From the NCBI RefSeq assembly GCF_037042905.1, contig NC_087259.1, positions 24,945,001 to 25,009,000 on the forward strand: DNA of 64,000 bases. Reading direction: 5' to 3'. Origin of the DNA: Lytechinus pictus (taxonomy: Eukaryota; Echinodermata; Echinoidea; Temnopleuroida; Toxopneustidae). The translations under genes and the position numbers were made by a program. Under the pieces are notes generated by a model that was not told the origin of the DNA, ran no database searches, and saw only the letters and a program-made list of their open reading frames with translations. Position 1 is the first letter of the stretch. Each line of letters opens with the position of its first letter. Of this stretch, positions 1-11,133 are shown piece after piece.

Positions 1-239
1 TATGAGCTGCAGGAAATCTACCAAGAAATGCTCTACTGAATATATTCAAAAGTGGTTTGAGCTTTGAGACATTTCCGGATATACTGCCGTATTGCTCTGT
101 CTTCTCCAACAAAATGGAGACGAGATTTGAGAAAATTAGTGAAAGTTTGGCAAGGCATATTGGATGTGCAGTTGAAAAAAATCGATCAAATTTAGGCCAA
201 CACTCTATAAAAGATACACCCAATGTTGCTCCATACTGT

Positions 240-1012
240 GTTGAAATTTTCTGGCGACAACTTGTTTATAGGGGCCAAAATATGTAAATGAAGCCTGCAA
301 AAAACTTTAGGGGGTTATTTTGCACACACAAAAAAAAAACTTGTATAAAGGTTAAGTCCACCCCAGAAAAATATTGGTTTTAATAAAAAGAGACAAATCT
401 AACAAGCATAAAACTGAAAATTTCATCAAATTCGGATGTGAAATAAGAAAGTTATGACATTTTAAAGTTTTGCTTATTTTTCACAAAACAGTTATATGCA
501 TAACTCAGTGATATGCAAATGAGAGAGTTGATGAGGTCACTCACTCACTATTTCTTTTGTTTTTTATTGTTTGAATTATACAATATTTCATTTTTTTACA
601 GATTTGACAATAAGGACCCTCTTGGTTGAACCACAAAATGTTAAAACAATGGTAATTCCACATGTTTAGGAAGGAATAAAACTTTATTTCACATGACAAT
701 GAGGAGAAAAGTGAAATATTTCATATAATAAAATACAAAAGAAATAGTGAGTTGGTGATGTCATCAGTCCCCTAATTTGCATACTGACCAGGATGTACAT
801 ATAACTGTTTTGTGAAATTAAGCGAAACTTTAAAATATCATAACTTTCGTATTTAACATCCAATTTTTATGAAATTTTCAGTGTTATGCTTGTTTGATTT
901 TTCTCTTTTATTCAAATCAACTTTTTCTTGGAGTGGACTTGTCCTTTAAGGGTGTTTGGAAATAATTTGGTCATGCATGTGTACAGCAATACATTAGACT
1001 GCCCCCCCCCCC
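240..1012 (-). mobile_element. Poly(C)-ended element (family E), split by a nested MITE
   Basis: Positions about 240-343 and 950-1012 are the reverse complement of parts of the intact element at 4947-5403. Shared segments include the strings around gtcgccagaat, ccctaaacaagtt and gtacagcaat, ending in a 14-C run. The family A element at 344-949 lies exactly between the two halves. The left limit is uncertain. Confidence 0.6.
344..949. mobile_element. Palindromic MITE, family A (copy 1)
   Basis: About 600 bp with terminal inverted repeats roughly 200 bp long, beginning taaaggttaagtcc and ending gacttgtccttta. Internal landmarks on each arm are gaaattttcatcaaa, a cataac...ttattt stretch, atgcaaat and the paired strings cactatttctttt / aaaagaaatagtg. 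No coding capacity. It sits inside a family E element. Non-autonomous DNA transposon; superfamily not determined. Confidence 0.75.
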
Positions 1013-1024
1013 CCCGGGAAAAAA

Positions 1025-1163
1025 TCATAGGTCTACTTGTATAGTTATACTCTTCATATGTTACCATGTGCTTTAGAATGATATGGTACTTGAGAGCTGT
1101 CAATGTAAATGAGAATTGTCATCAATCCATGAGAGAGAAGGGGGAAGGGTGTCTTTAGATCCC
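1025..1163 (+). repeat. Duplicated block, copy 1 (partner at 2457-2609)
   Basis: About 140 bp shared with 2457-2609, including the strings atgatatggtacttgagagc and gagaattgtcatcaatccat, ending near a G- or C-rich run. Direct orientation, roughly 90% identical by eye. Confidence 0.7.
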
Positions 1164-2456
1164 CCCCCCCCCCGGGTAGGTACTACTAAAGTATGAAAAT
1201 TATTTTCGCTATCACTATCTGTTTTGGTTAGATTTTACGTTTGAGCTTTAGCTATTGTTTACACTAGTTGTGTTCCAGTCATTTTTAGTGCTATGGGAAA
1301 GAAACAAATTCCAGCTACAACGTTTGTCCCTTTTGTTCATACTCCATTGGACTTGAGAAAACCATTTGTTAGTTTTGCTAGTGCTTGGCATAACACAGCA
1401 GGAACATACACTGAAGAAAATATGCAATTTCTATATTTCTTTATTTCTTTTCGTAATCTTCCCTGAATGGACATCACTTCTACATCATTGACCTAGGCCC
1501 TGATTCATACATGTAAAGCCTCTTATTATTATTGATAACAATTCCAGAATCGCACTAGCTCCCAGTCCCAGCCAGTCAAATCTAAAAATGAACTGGTAAC
1601 TTTTGTTCACATGAAATGTTACTTACCTTTTTTGTCACTCCACAGGCAAGTGTTCAGGAGCATGCATTGTAAAATATACTTATATTGATTTTGAAAGCTT
1701 TGCCATTTATATACCTGTACAAAAGCCTTATATTAATTTTGATTGACTGCTGAGTTACACACTGCAATGAACTTAGTTAGTATTAATTCTATTATGATAA
1801 AATTACCATGATCATAAGCTTATGAATCATGATCATATAAAAATTGTGAGAACTTATAAAAATTATGAGAACTTTGCCATCATGGTAACTAAATGCATGT
1901 GTACATACATGTATGCTTAAATATTATGCACATTCCCAGCTACATTGTCTGCACAGATGGGCAATGGTGATGTATAGAGACTCATTAGTTTTTGGTTTAC
2001 ACTTTAGACACACATCAAGCATGTAATGTGTTACATAATGTGCTACATGTAGTTCTGATGGATATGTTGTGGCCAATGATTTTTGCCAGCCGCTATCAAC
2101 TTATAGTGGCAGCGGTGGGATGTACAGTAGAAAGTTATTTTTATTGCCTGCTTTGCCATCTTGGAAGTTATTGCAAACTTACCCTAATGATAATAATCAT
2201 GATCTCTTATGATTGTGGTAGCTTTGTCACAATGGTAATATCATCAACATGTATCCTATAGATAAACTGTATGTAGGCCTCTTTTTCCATGTTCAATTGA
2301 AACCTTGATCTTGATGGGTTGCTCAGCCATGGTTTACATTACTACTGTGAGTTACCATGATCATTGGTTCTTTGTGCTGAAACAAGCATATTCTTCTTTA
2401 TATAATATAGATTCTTGTAATATGCAGAAATGTTGAATATGTTGATAAAAAGATTA

Positions 2457-2609
2457 TAGGTCTACTGCCTACTGGTATAGTATGCTCTTTCATATGTTAC
2501 CAAGTGCTTGAGAATGATATGGTACTTGAGAGCTGTCAATGTAAATGAGAATTGTCATCAATCCATGAGAAAGAAGAGGGGGGGGGGATGGGTGTCTGTA
2601 GATCCATTT
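2457..2609 (+). repeat. Duplicated block, copy 2 (partner at 1025-1163)
   Basis: Direct copy of 1025-1163 with small insertions near the start (cctactgg). It ends in a run of nine or more G followed by atgggtgtctgtagatcc, matching the first copy. Confidence 0.7.
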
Positions 2610-3037
2610 ACATGTGCGATTGTGCATCCACTACGTTGTACGTGTAGGCCTTCATGCTAGCTAGTACGTCTGTCTGTCGTGACTCGTGAGCACGGCCTGG
2701 CAATCTCTTTTACTGTCACCTGTTGCTCACTGTTTCCACTCTTCGAATCCTTGGGAAGTGTGATGCATACCCAAGCTTTTGTTTTTCCCCAACGAGTCTC
2801 ATGTGCATCTATTATTAATCGTTTTACCAAGGAGTTAGAAATTTGCTGTGGTGAGAGTGTTGATGATAGCATGAAGCAATGGCACGGTGTATATGTATTA
2901 TGTAGTTCTATTTTTCAGGCAGTTGCCTGATATTTTGCCAAGGCTGTATATTTTACTGGTTGTAAATAGCACATCAGGAGATTTTTTTATGAAATGATTG
3001 CATTTAGCAAAAAAATAATCTTAAGATTAGGCCGTAC

Positions 3038-3632
3038 TTAAAGGTCAAGTCCATCCCAGAAAAAAGTTGATTTGAATCAATAAAGAACAATCAAACAAGA
3101 ATAATGCTGAAAACTTCATCAAAATCAGATGTAAAATAAGAAAGTTATGACATTTTAAAGTTTTGCTTATTTTTCACAACAGGTATATTCACAACTCAGT
3201 GATATGCAAATGAGAAAGTTGATGATGTCCATCACTCACTATTTCTTTTTTTTTTTTATTATTTGAATTATACAATATTTCAATTTTTATTTGACTATTT
3301 AGGACCAACTTGATGGAACCATAAAATATTGAAATAATGGTAATTCCATAAAACTTTATTTCACATGGCAATGGGGAGAAAATTATAATATTTCATATTT
3401 CATATAATAAAATACAAAAGAAATAGTGAGTGGATGATGTCATCAGTACCTCATTTGCATACCGACCAGGATGTGCATATATATAACTATTTTGTGAGAT
3501 TAAGCGAAACTTGAAAATGTTGTAATTTTCTTATTTTACATCCGATTTTGATGAAATTTTCAGCGTTATGTTTGTTCGATTTTTCTCTTTTTATTCAAAG
3601 CAAGTTTTTATTGGGGTGAATTTGTCTTTTAA
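3038..3632. mobile_element. Palindromic MITE, family A (copy 2)
   Basis: Starts ttaaaggtcaagtcc and ends gtcttttaa. It has the same internal landmarks as copy 1, including atgcaaat at 3204-3211 and cactatttctttt. Its right part was later included in a 267-bp tandem duplication. Confidence 0.75.
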
Positions 3633-4028
3633 ATTGTCAGAAGTAAGCTGGAGTAATTCAAAAACATATTTGTGGTGTAAGATGAATTAAAAAATTATGA
3701 AGTAAGCCAAGGGTTTGTGAAATACAATGTGGCATGAAATTGACCCCAATGAAGGCAAAAGCGAAATTAAGCGAAACTTGAAAATGTTATAATCTTCTTA
3801 TTTTACATCCGATTTTGATGAAATTTTCAGCGTTTTGTTTGTTAGATTTTTCTCTTTTTATTCAAAGCAAGTTTTTATTGGAGTGGATTTGTCCTTTAAA
3901 TTGTCAGAAGTAAGCTGGAGTAATTCAAAAACATATTTGTGGTGTAAGATGAATACAAAAATTATGAAGTAAGCCAAGGGTTTGTGAAATACAATGTGGC
4001 ATGAAATTGACCCCAATGAAGGCAAAAG
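3495..4028 (+). repeat. Tandem duplication, period 267 bp, two units
   Basis: The unit beginning with attaagcgaaacttgaaaatg near 3499 recurs 267 bp later at 3766. Both units end in gaaggcaaaag (3751-3761 and 4018-4028). The unit spans the right end of MITE copy 2 plus about 130 bp of flank, so the duplication is younger than the insertion. Confidence 0.8.
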
Positions 4029-4946
4029 GAAAACATGTTGGAGAACTTGATCTTAACATGTTTTTGTCAATGTATGTAGCCTTCTCAATAATTAGTGTCA
4101 TTCAAATCTTCAGGACCTAGGCCTATTCATTTTTCACTTGTGTAGCTACATGTAGGACTTAGCTCGAAGGTCTGTGCTTGAAAAGGAAAACCTTCAACTC
4201 AAGGAAAGTGTTTTTTGTTAATTTGTCAATCATGGTATGAGTTCGTCCCCTTGGTAATTGTAATTGGCTATTGGTTGTTGAGGAAATGCTTCAAATGCCA
4301 ATTATTTCCTGGTCTCAGGTTGGATAGTCTTAACTCTCCAGACATTACATGTATGCTTCACCTGATACATGTACTTCCATCGTTTTCTAGTGCGTAATGG
4401 ACCTACATGAACTTTTCGGGACCATCATCATTTTATGTTTAGTGTTATAATCGTGTAAAAATTGACCTAACACCAACACCAAAAGGTCAACACTGAACTT
4501 GAAATCACCCAATGTAGGTAATTGGCAGAATTAATTCCTGGAATGCACTGAGTTCCTCTTCTATCTGCCATTTGTGGGTTGTGGGGGGGGGGGGGGAGAA
4601 AGATTCTATGGTGAAGAGCATTCATTTGTCAAGGTCACTATACCAAGTTTCGTGATCAACACACTTAGCTCTCGTAGAATCTATGTATATTGCAGATTTA
4701 CTTTGTGGGGGGTAATGCTGTCATTGAAGCGCATCACATAATTAATTCGCCAAGACCAATTACATTGTATCCATTATTGTTAATTCAGTACAAATTACTT
4801 TGTATTTCAGTCCATATAAATATTTGTTTATGAACTACTGTATTTGTGAGGAGATGTCTGTAAATCAAGTTGAAAAGCTATAGGCCTACATGTACATGTA
4901 TATTGCTCTGTAAAAGTGTAATATTTTCAAACCTAGAATAAAAACC

Positions 4947-5403
4947 CAGGGGGGGGGGGCAGTCAAATGTATTGCTGTTCACACGCATGGCCAAATTATT
5001 TCCAAACATCCCCTAAACGAGTTTTTCTCTGTGTGCAAAATAACCCCCTAAACAAGTTTTTTGCGGGCTTTATTAGTAAACATTTTGGCCCCTAAACAAG
5101 TTGTCGCCAGAATATGACCCGGGAAAAAAGCTTGGGGAAAAAAAACATACCCTAAACACGTTTGGCTAGTCTTAAAAAAAAGCTTTGGAAAAAAATACCC
5201 TAAATGCGTTTGACCCTACGATTGACCATTGACCAGTCTTTCAAAACTACCCCTTTTTTTTGAAAATCTGTGTTTTTGATACTCTTAACGAGTGCATGCG
5301 TGGCCCGCGTCCAAAACTGAAAAAACACCCCTTTAAACGCGTTTTTTTTTGGTCATGTGTGTGTACAGCAATATATTTGACTGCCCCCCCCCCCCCCCCC
5401 CCC
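4947..5403. mobile_element. Poly(G)/poly(C)-ended palindromic element (family E), intact copy
   Basis: The left end is a G run followed by cagtcaaatgtattgctgtt; the right end is its near reverse complement (gtacagcaatatatttgact) followed by about 19 C. The interior contains several copies of cccctaaacaagtt-like strings. No coding potential. Related fragments lie at 240-1012 and 24303-24570. Confidence 0.7.
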
Positions 5404-6110
5404 GGAATAAAAAGTATGTATGTATATGTACACTCTAAAAAATGGAAAGGTGGAAAGTGGTAAATCACCCTTTGAAAGAGCCGAGGAGTGACCGCATTTA
5501 TAATAAGGATGGAAAATGCTGCCATGCCTTGGCCCTTGGCCTAGATACAAGTGAAGATGTCAGACATGTGTATAAAGAAGACATTATAAACATGTAACTT
5601 TTACTGTATCCTTTACATTTTAGGCAAATTAGCGATTTATGAGTGCTAATTGGTATCCAAAGCAGACTCGGCTCTACATGATTTTGTAGCAAAAGCTTAA
5701 TATAATTCAAATGTTTGACCAAAGGCAGATGAATATGGCTTCAGGCTTAATAACCACCTCCTTATTCTTAGGACAACCTGCTCATAAAGAACATGTTTCT
5801 TGTCTGAACTTTAAGATTATTGGATTACAATGTATTACTAAAGAACCTGTCTATAAAAAACATGTGATCATAAAGACCACCTGATTATAAAGGACTGTTT
5901 TTCTTGTCTCCATTGAGTGGTCTTTATAGACAGCTAGGCTCCATTGTAAATTTGTAATGAATTTGCAAAGCATGGTAGAAGGCACAGGATTTCATGTTAT
6001 AATGTTTTTTTTATCGAGTACATGGTATTACTATTTGTCTGAAATTGAACACATTGCAACATGCTAATCATTGGCTACCCATGGGCTATATGCTCCATAT
6101 GTCTCTGAGC

Positions 6111-6300
6111 CTTTTCACACATGTGAATCTTGAATCATCATTGAAATAATGATTGCGATTGTAATCTTGACTGTGATTAGCATTCATGATTTTAATCATG
6201 TTATAGTTTGGTTTCACACATTCTAAATATTTGTTATTAGCCTTATTTTTCCACTGGATTTATCATTAAAATTACAATTTTTTTCCGTGTGAAAGGGCAG
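6111..6300. mobile_element. Short MITE-like element with ccttttcacac ends
   Basis: The left end ccttttcacac matches the reverse complement of the right end gtgtgaaagg. The interior is AT-rich, with repeated aatcatgattt-type strings. About 190 bp. Ends approximate. Confidence 0.45.
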
Positions 6301-6530
6301 TCTGTCATGTACATGTAGAAGTATGGTTACATTGTAGGTTGTACTAATTGGGCAACCTAATATCTGGAATGGGTGTGAAGTGCCACAAAGGTCACTGCTG
6401 GAACGTTGTTTGAAGTATGAATTATTGAATAAATAGTTCTTGAATTGGGGGATTTGTCGTGGAGGTTTATTTGATCTCTACTGGCATTCTACTGGCATTA
6501 TAATGATGGAGTAGAAAATAACATTGATCT

Positions 6531-7121
6531 TTAAAGGGGAATCCAGCCTTGGCCATAAAATGTTGTGTTGGGAAGGAGAAAAATACATTAAACAGAATAG
6601 TGAAAGTTTGAAAGAAATCGGTCAAGCAATAAGAAAGTTATAGCTGCTTTAAAATTGAGATCACTAATACTATGTAGATTTCAAATTGGCAACTGGGTAA
6701 GTAAATTATGACAAGGGGCAAGGACAACTTTCCCATAGGCCATGTACTTTATTATCAGGGATTTGTGGTTTTTTCCCAAGTACCCATTCCCCTGGGGCTG
6801 TAATCGAAATATAACCCGGGTAGTATATTGTTTTATGTCCTCATGAAAGAAAAATATAATTTGAAATAAAACTTTTGGGGAAAATGACATTTTAGCCATA
6901 ATATGTATTGGGGTACATGGAAGAGTAGTCCTTGCCTTACATCACTATGACATCCCATATGCGGCCAACTTGAAGTCTCCAATTACCAACATTTACAACT
7001 TTTAAAAATTCATAACTTTCTTGTTGTTTGTCCAATATTGTTCAAACTTTTACCTATCAACTTGTCTGATTTTTCTTTTCCTTATAAAAAAAGTTTTTAT
7101 TTGGGTTGGATTCCCCTTTAA
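6531..7121. mobile_element. Palindromic MITE, family C-like (ttaaaggggaatcc ends)
   Basis: Starts ttaaaggggaatccagcc and ends ggttggattccccttta. The inner arms share aagaaagttat / ataactttctt and a repeated atcactaatac-type string. 591 bp, no coding potential. Architecture matches families A-C, but the sequence differs. Confidence 0.7.
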
Positions 7122-8197
7122 CGATGGTGAATGCTCTGCAAGCAGATGTACTGTTTAGGCTATAATACAGTATGTTCATGTACAGTACATGTATATGTAC
7201 ATGTATGTCCCTACTGTACATCCAGTCTAAGTAACAAGTAAACAGAGAAAATATTTGGTCATCTCAATTCTGAATGCTTTCATTTTCAATTGCAATTGGT
7301 AAACTTAGCATTTATTGATTGGTGTGGCTATCCTTATCATTCATCATATTTCTGTTATACACTAAATTGTGCCTTTTCACAATGATGGATACAAATTTAT
7401 ATTTTAATGATAAGTATTCAACATTCATTTTGTCATTGAAAAGAAATGAAAAGTATTAAGGTACTCTGGTAAGACAACATAACTAAAACATATTACAAAG
7501 GTTGTGGAATAAACAGGAATCTTTTAAATTAGACATAAAATATTGTCCAAAAGGATTCAGCTCTATTCTGAGTTATAAAACTAGTTTGTGCTAGATTATT
7601 TTCCTTTTTGTTTATATCCCTTCATCATTTTCTTCTCTCACTCTTTTCACCATCCTCCCCATTCCTTGTCTTTTTCTCCTTCTGTTTAACTTTTATTTTC
7701 TCAATCTTCTTTGTCTCTTCTTCATCTTCTATTCCTCTTTTCTTTCCCTTTCTCATTTTCTTGTCTTTGCATGTTTACATGTATTTCTCCTTTCTCTATT
7801 TGTTAGCCTTTCTTTGTCACTTTCTATCAGTATAAACCTTGTTTGTTGTCATTGTTGCTTCTTATTTTCAAGAACACAGTTAAGATGTGTTCAGACATTA
7901 ATCAATATTGAGCCCTGCAAGTTACTAAAGGTCTAATCAATACATAAAGTATTGTTTTGTCCTGTGAAGGCCACAATTCTTTGTACACCAGCTGGTTGTA
8001 ATATTCACACAATGTCCAGTGCAGTCATATCGGGTTATCTGTTAATCATATAAGGCATTAAATATGACATGGTATACACAATATTGAAATCTGTATAATC
8101 ATAGTTGTCCCAAGCATGCCAGTGTACATGTACATGTAGTCAATGTAATGTACACTTGATATAACTTCAACTAAGGACTGTATACAAAATGCCGGAG

Positions 8198-8238
8198 GAG
8201 CATGGACCTACTACAACAATCATAGTAGGTCCATGCTC
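8198..8238. repeat. Perfect 16-bp hairpin
   Basis: gagcatggacctacta (8198-8213) and its exact reverse complement tagtaggtccatgctc (8223-8238) are separated by 9 nt. The pairing does not extend beyond 16 bp. Confidence 0.8.
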
Positions 8239-8415
8239 AAATGAAAGATTCTGAAAGAGATGCTGAAATTTAGCAAAATGATCCAGGATATATAGGCCTA
8301 CATGTATCTCATTATGTAGAATGATATCATCTTTGTCTTCTGTATTCAAAACCATGCATTCCCTAAGTAAGCATACTTACATGTAAGAAGAGGTATCATT
8401 GGCCTGGTGACTACG

Positions 8416-8572
8416 GGGTTCTATTTCATAATGAATTGCAACTATTAAACTGACATTACTTGTAATTTCAATGAAAAACTTGATTTTGATTGGCTGTTGA
8501 GCCCTGTTACCACAGTAATTGCCACATTGACAAAGTTACAACTTGTAAAGTTCTAATGAAACAGGCCCCCAG
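8416..8572. mobile_element. Short MITE-like element (gggttctatttcat ... atgaaacaggcccc)
   Basis: The ends ggttctatttcata and taatgaaacaggcccc are imperfect inverted repeats of the tttcat-ended type also seen near 59351, 61497 and 53361. The interior includes ttgattttgattggctgttg. About 155 bp, non-coding. Confidence 0.45.
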
Positions 8573-8987
8573 GTCACACCTTTATGATACCAGTCAATTA
8601 AGAGATCATTGAAGATATAATGACCTTGGTTACCTACCTTGGTAGGCCATGATTGTTGTGGCTCTGGATTGAATACATGTTCCATCGATGTAAGGTCATT
8701 TCCACTGTACATAACGAATTGTGTGACCATTCATAGCCGTTTTCATAACTCTTTGCCATGAATTTAGTCTGAGCCAGGTTTCTCTGTGTTTGGTGCGTTC
8801 ACCTGACTTTGAGAGACTAGTCTCTTTTTACTAGTCGCTCGGTTCCTGATTTACACACCATATGGGACACAGGGCCTTACCCCGTTCCATATTTGCAATA
8901 CCCTTTTATTTCTTAGAGTGGAGATGTGTCACCTGTCAATCCATCACCTCCACACTGTTATGATCTGTTTTTTCTCTTTGCCTCCAG

Positions 8988-9237
8988 GGACTGAACGTTT
9001 CCTTTTCTACCAAAGATGAGGACATATTTGAGTACATGTCTGAAGACTCCAGCATCAGATACTATGACGAGACACACCAAGGTGTGGAGGAGGAAGATGG
9101 GGGTAAAGGCAAGAGGTCACCCCGGAAGGCCAAGGTGGAGAACGGTATGAAGAATGGCACTCTGAACAACAGCCACGCTGGCAGTGATGATGAGGAGGAA
9201 ACGTCACTGAAGGGCAATGCACCTATCAGATCATCAG
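8988..9237 (+). CDS. Unrecognised gene, penultimate coding exon
   Basis: A 250-nt exon with acceptor ...cctccag and donor G|gtcagc. It encodes 83 residues plus one base of a split codon. A palindromic poly(G)/poly(C)-ended element begins only about 23 nt after the donor. Confidence 0.72.
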
Positions 9238-11133
9238 GTCAGCATAATTTGTATAAATTCCTGAGGGGGGGGGGGGCACTTCCATTGACAAGTGGATACC
9301 AGGCGTGACCAAAGAAACGCGTAAAAAGGATCTCTTTTTCAAGATTGGGCATGTTACCTACGTAACGTAATAAGGATGTCAACGTGTTTACAGTCAAATT
9401 TGCAAGGGTATAAAAAAGACTAAAATGCTTTATAAAGGATCACCAACATTACATGATTAGAGTCCGATTTGAGCGGGGTTTGGGCGGTGGGGCAATACTA
9501 AACCTAATGTAAATAAAGGAAAAGCCGATGTCCGTGATCACGTCTGTGACATAACAATTAAAATATCGCTGTACTTGTTTAGGGGGTTGATTCAGGGAAT
9601 ATTAAGTCAAGTGTACTATTTTGTTTCCAATACTTGTTAAGGGTAGGGCTTCACACGCCAATACTTGTTAAGGGGTGCATTTTCAAAATATGGAAAATAG
9701 TTGTTAGGGTGCTTTTTCGAATTCCCATGGTTGCGCCTGGTATCCACTCGTCAATGAAAGTCCCCCCCCCCCCCTCTGATTAATTCTTTGAGAAGTCATG
9801 CTAGATGTTAACGTTTAATTTTCAAAGTTGATTGATTGTGATGTACATGTATATTAACTACTAATTGTTAAATGGTAATTTTTTTTCATAATGTCTTTAT
9901 TGGTAAAGTATTGAGTATAGCTGGTTGAATTTATGATACATATGAAAACGGCAGTGCATCATAAAAGTAAAACTTAAAAATGATTACTTTTTATTCTCTG
10001 ATGACTTAAAAAGGAAACTTTACAGACATTTTCTACTATTAAAAGTCATTTAATTTGAATGCGGCCTTCATGTTCAATTGACATAAAAATATTTGACAAT
10101 CATGACAATGGCAAGCCCGCAAGAGTTACATGTTAAATTGTAAGGACTTTAAGCATTAGACATGGTTAAAGTTCCGCATCATGAAAACAATTTGTTCCCT
10201 CTATTCTAAAAATACTGAATGACATCATTAAAATGTAAGAATAACATGCAATCCTTTTATCAAATTCAGCTGTAAAACCACAGAAATTTACCGACAATAG
10301 AAACAAAAATATGTATTGTGGATGTGCTTGAGAGAATACTTAAATTCTTTAAAATGGTTGACAAAAAGTTTTTTGGAAATAAATTTTGATAAAATGTGCT
10401 CTATGTTGACTTCCGGACGTGGAAGCTGATTTTTAATTACATTACTTTATCCTTATCTGAAGTATAACAATAAAAAGACAATTCATAATTTGCATTTATG
10501 TGCATGTACTCATGTATTGGTCACAAGCATTTATTTACTAGATAAATATTTACAAGATTTTCTAATGTTTTAAGGAAATTTTGTTCTTTTGTTACTGTGT
10601 AATACGAACATATTTTTGGCACTATTAGGCTCAAATCTCAGAATTGAGAGCAAATTGAAAACAATTTAGGCTTCATTGAAATTTTGTCTGTTCCTATATG
10701 TCCATTGAATGTAACACTGTTTTATTTTATTTTGCTGTAGAGTAAAATTTTGAAAAGCTAGTTCTTATAATTTTTGAATAATTTTTCATAGCATACATAC
10801 GTGGTAAACTTCTATTTGTTGCAGTCATTCATATTTTTGTAGGAAAGGAAAAAAATTCTCAGAATTTTGTCTATATTATTTTTTTAATTATAGATTTCGA
10901 TTTGCTCCAATCGTCTTTTTTTTTATAAATCAGGTGGTTTCCAAAACCTTGCTGCTGCCAACTTATCAGCCATGGACATGTTATTAGGGCGTGGTCCCCG
11001 CCCAGCTGAACCCAAGGAAGAGCCCAAGCCTGTCCCGCCCCCTGAACCAGAGTCAGAGGACACGTCTCTCACCCCCATGGATGGTGATCTCTTCTCATCG
11101 GCTGGCCAAGGCACTGCAGCATTGCTCTTTTGA
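8988..11133 (+). CDS. Unrecognised acidic nuclear-like protein, last two coding exons (partial gene)
   Basis: Two exons join in frame: 8988-9237, then 10934-11133 ending in TGA. The first exon follows a pyrimidine-rich acceptor (ctttgcctccag) and starts in phase 0; it donates one base (G) to a split Gly codon completed by GT of the second exon. Together they give 150 residues of C-terminus. The sequence is low in complexity: an acidic start (DEDIFEYMSEDSS), a basic patch that could be a nuclear localisation signal (GKGKRSPRKAK), a DDEEE patch, a short hydrophobic segment (LAAANLSAMDMLLG), a Pro/Glu-rich stretch and the end TAALLF. I do not recognise the family and see no catalytic motif. Upstream exons must lie left of the window or in 1-8987, where I could not identify any. 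The call as real coding sequence rests on clean splice sites, matching phases and codon-like composition. Confidence 0.72.
9261..9772. mobile_element. Poly(G)/poly(C)-ended MITE just inside an intron
   Basis: The left end is a G run then cacttccattgacaagtgga; the right end is the near reverse complement (tccactcgtcaatgaaagt) then a C run. The inner arms also pair (taccaggcg / cgcctggta). About 510 bp, non-coding. It begins about 23 nt after the splice donor of exon 8988-9237. Confidence 0.75.
9773..10933 (+). other. Rest of the last intron of the unrecognised gene
   Basis: AT-rich sequence with no ORF or repeat that I recognise. It ends in a T-rich tract (gtctttttttttataaatcag) that serves as the acceptor of the terminal exon. 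Confidence 0.6.
10934..11133 (+). CDS. Unrecognised gene, terminal coding exon
   Basis: A 200-nt exon after a T-rich acceptor (ttataaatcag). It begins with the last two bases of a Gly codon, encodes a Pro/Glu-rich tail ending TAALLF and stops at TGA 11131-11133. The region is clearly richer in GC than the flanking introns, as expected for coding sequence. Confidence 0.72.

Larger units (their letters stand above)
1..8987. other. Non-coding sequence upstream of exon 8988, transposon-rich
   Basis: No exon could be supported here. If the gene ending at 11133 extends left, this is intron. It contains two copies of the TTAAAGG palindromic family, one copy of a related family, two forms of a poly(C)/poly(G)-ended element, a 267-bp tandem duplication and a duplicated 140-bp block, each listed separately. 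Short ORFs in the stretch have no recognisable protein similarity. Confidence 0.6.

Noticed and set aside
57-287. 76-aa ORF at the left edge
   Set aside because: It overlaps a poly(C)-ended repeat found elsewhere in non-coding copies, with no splice site or similarity.
8198-8238. Hairpin considered as a microRNA precursor
   Set aside because: The stem is only 16 bp with a 9-nt loop and no extended pairing. It is too short for a typical pre-miRNA; kept as a hairpin only.
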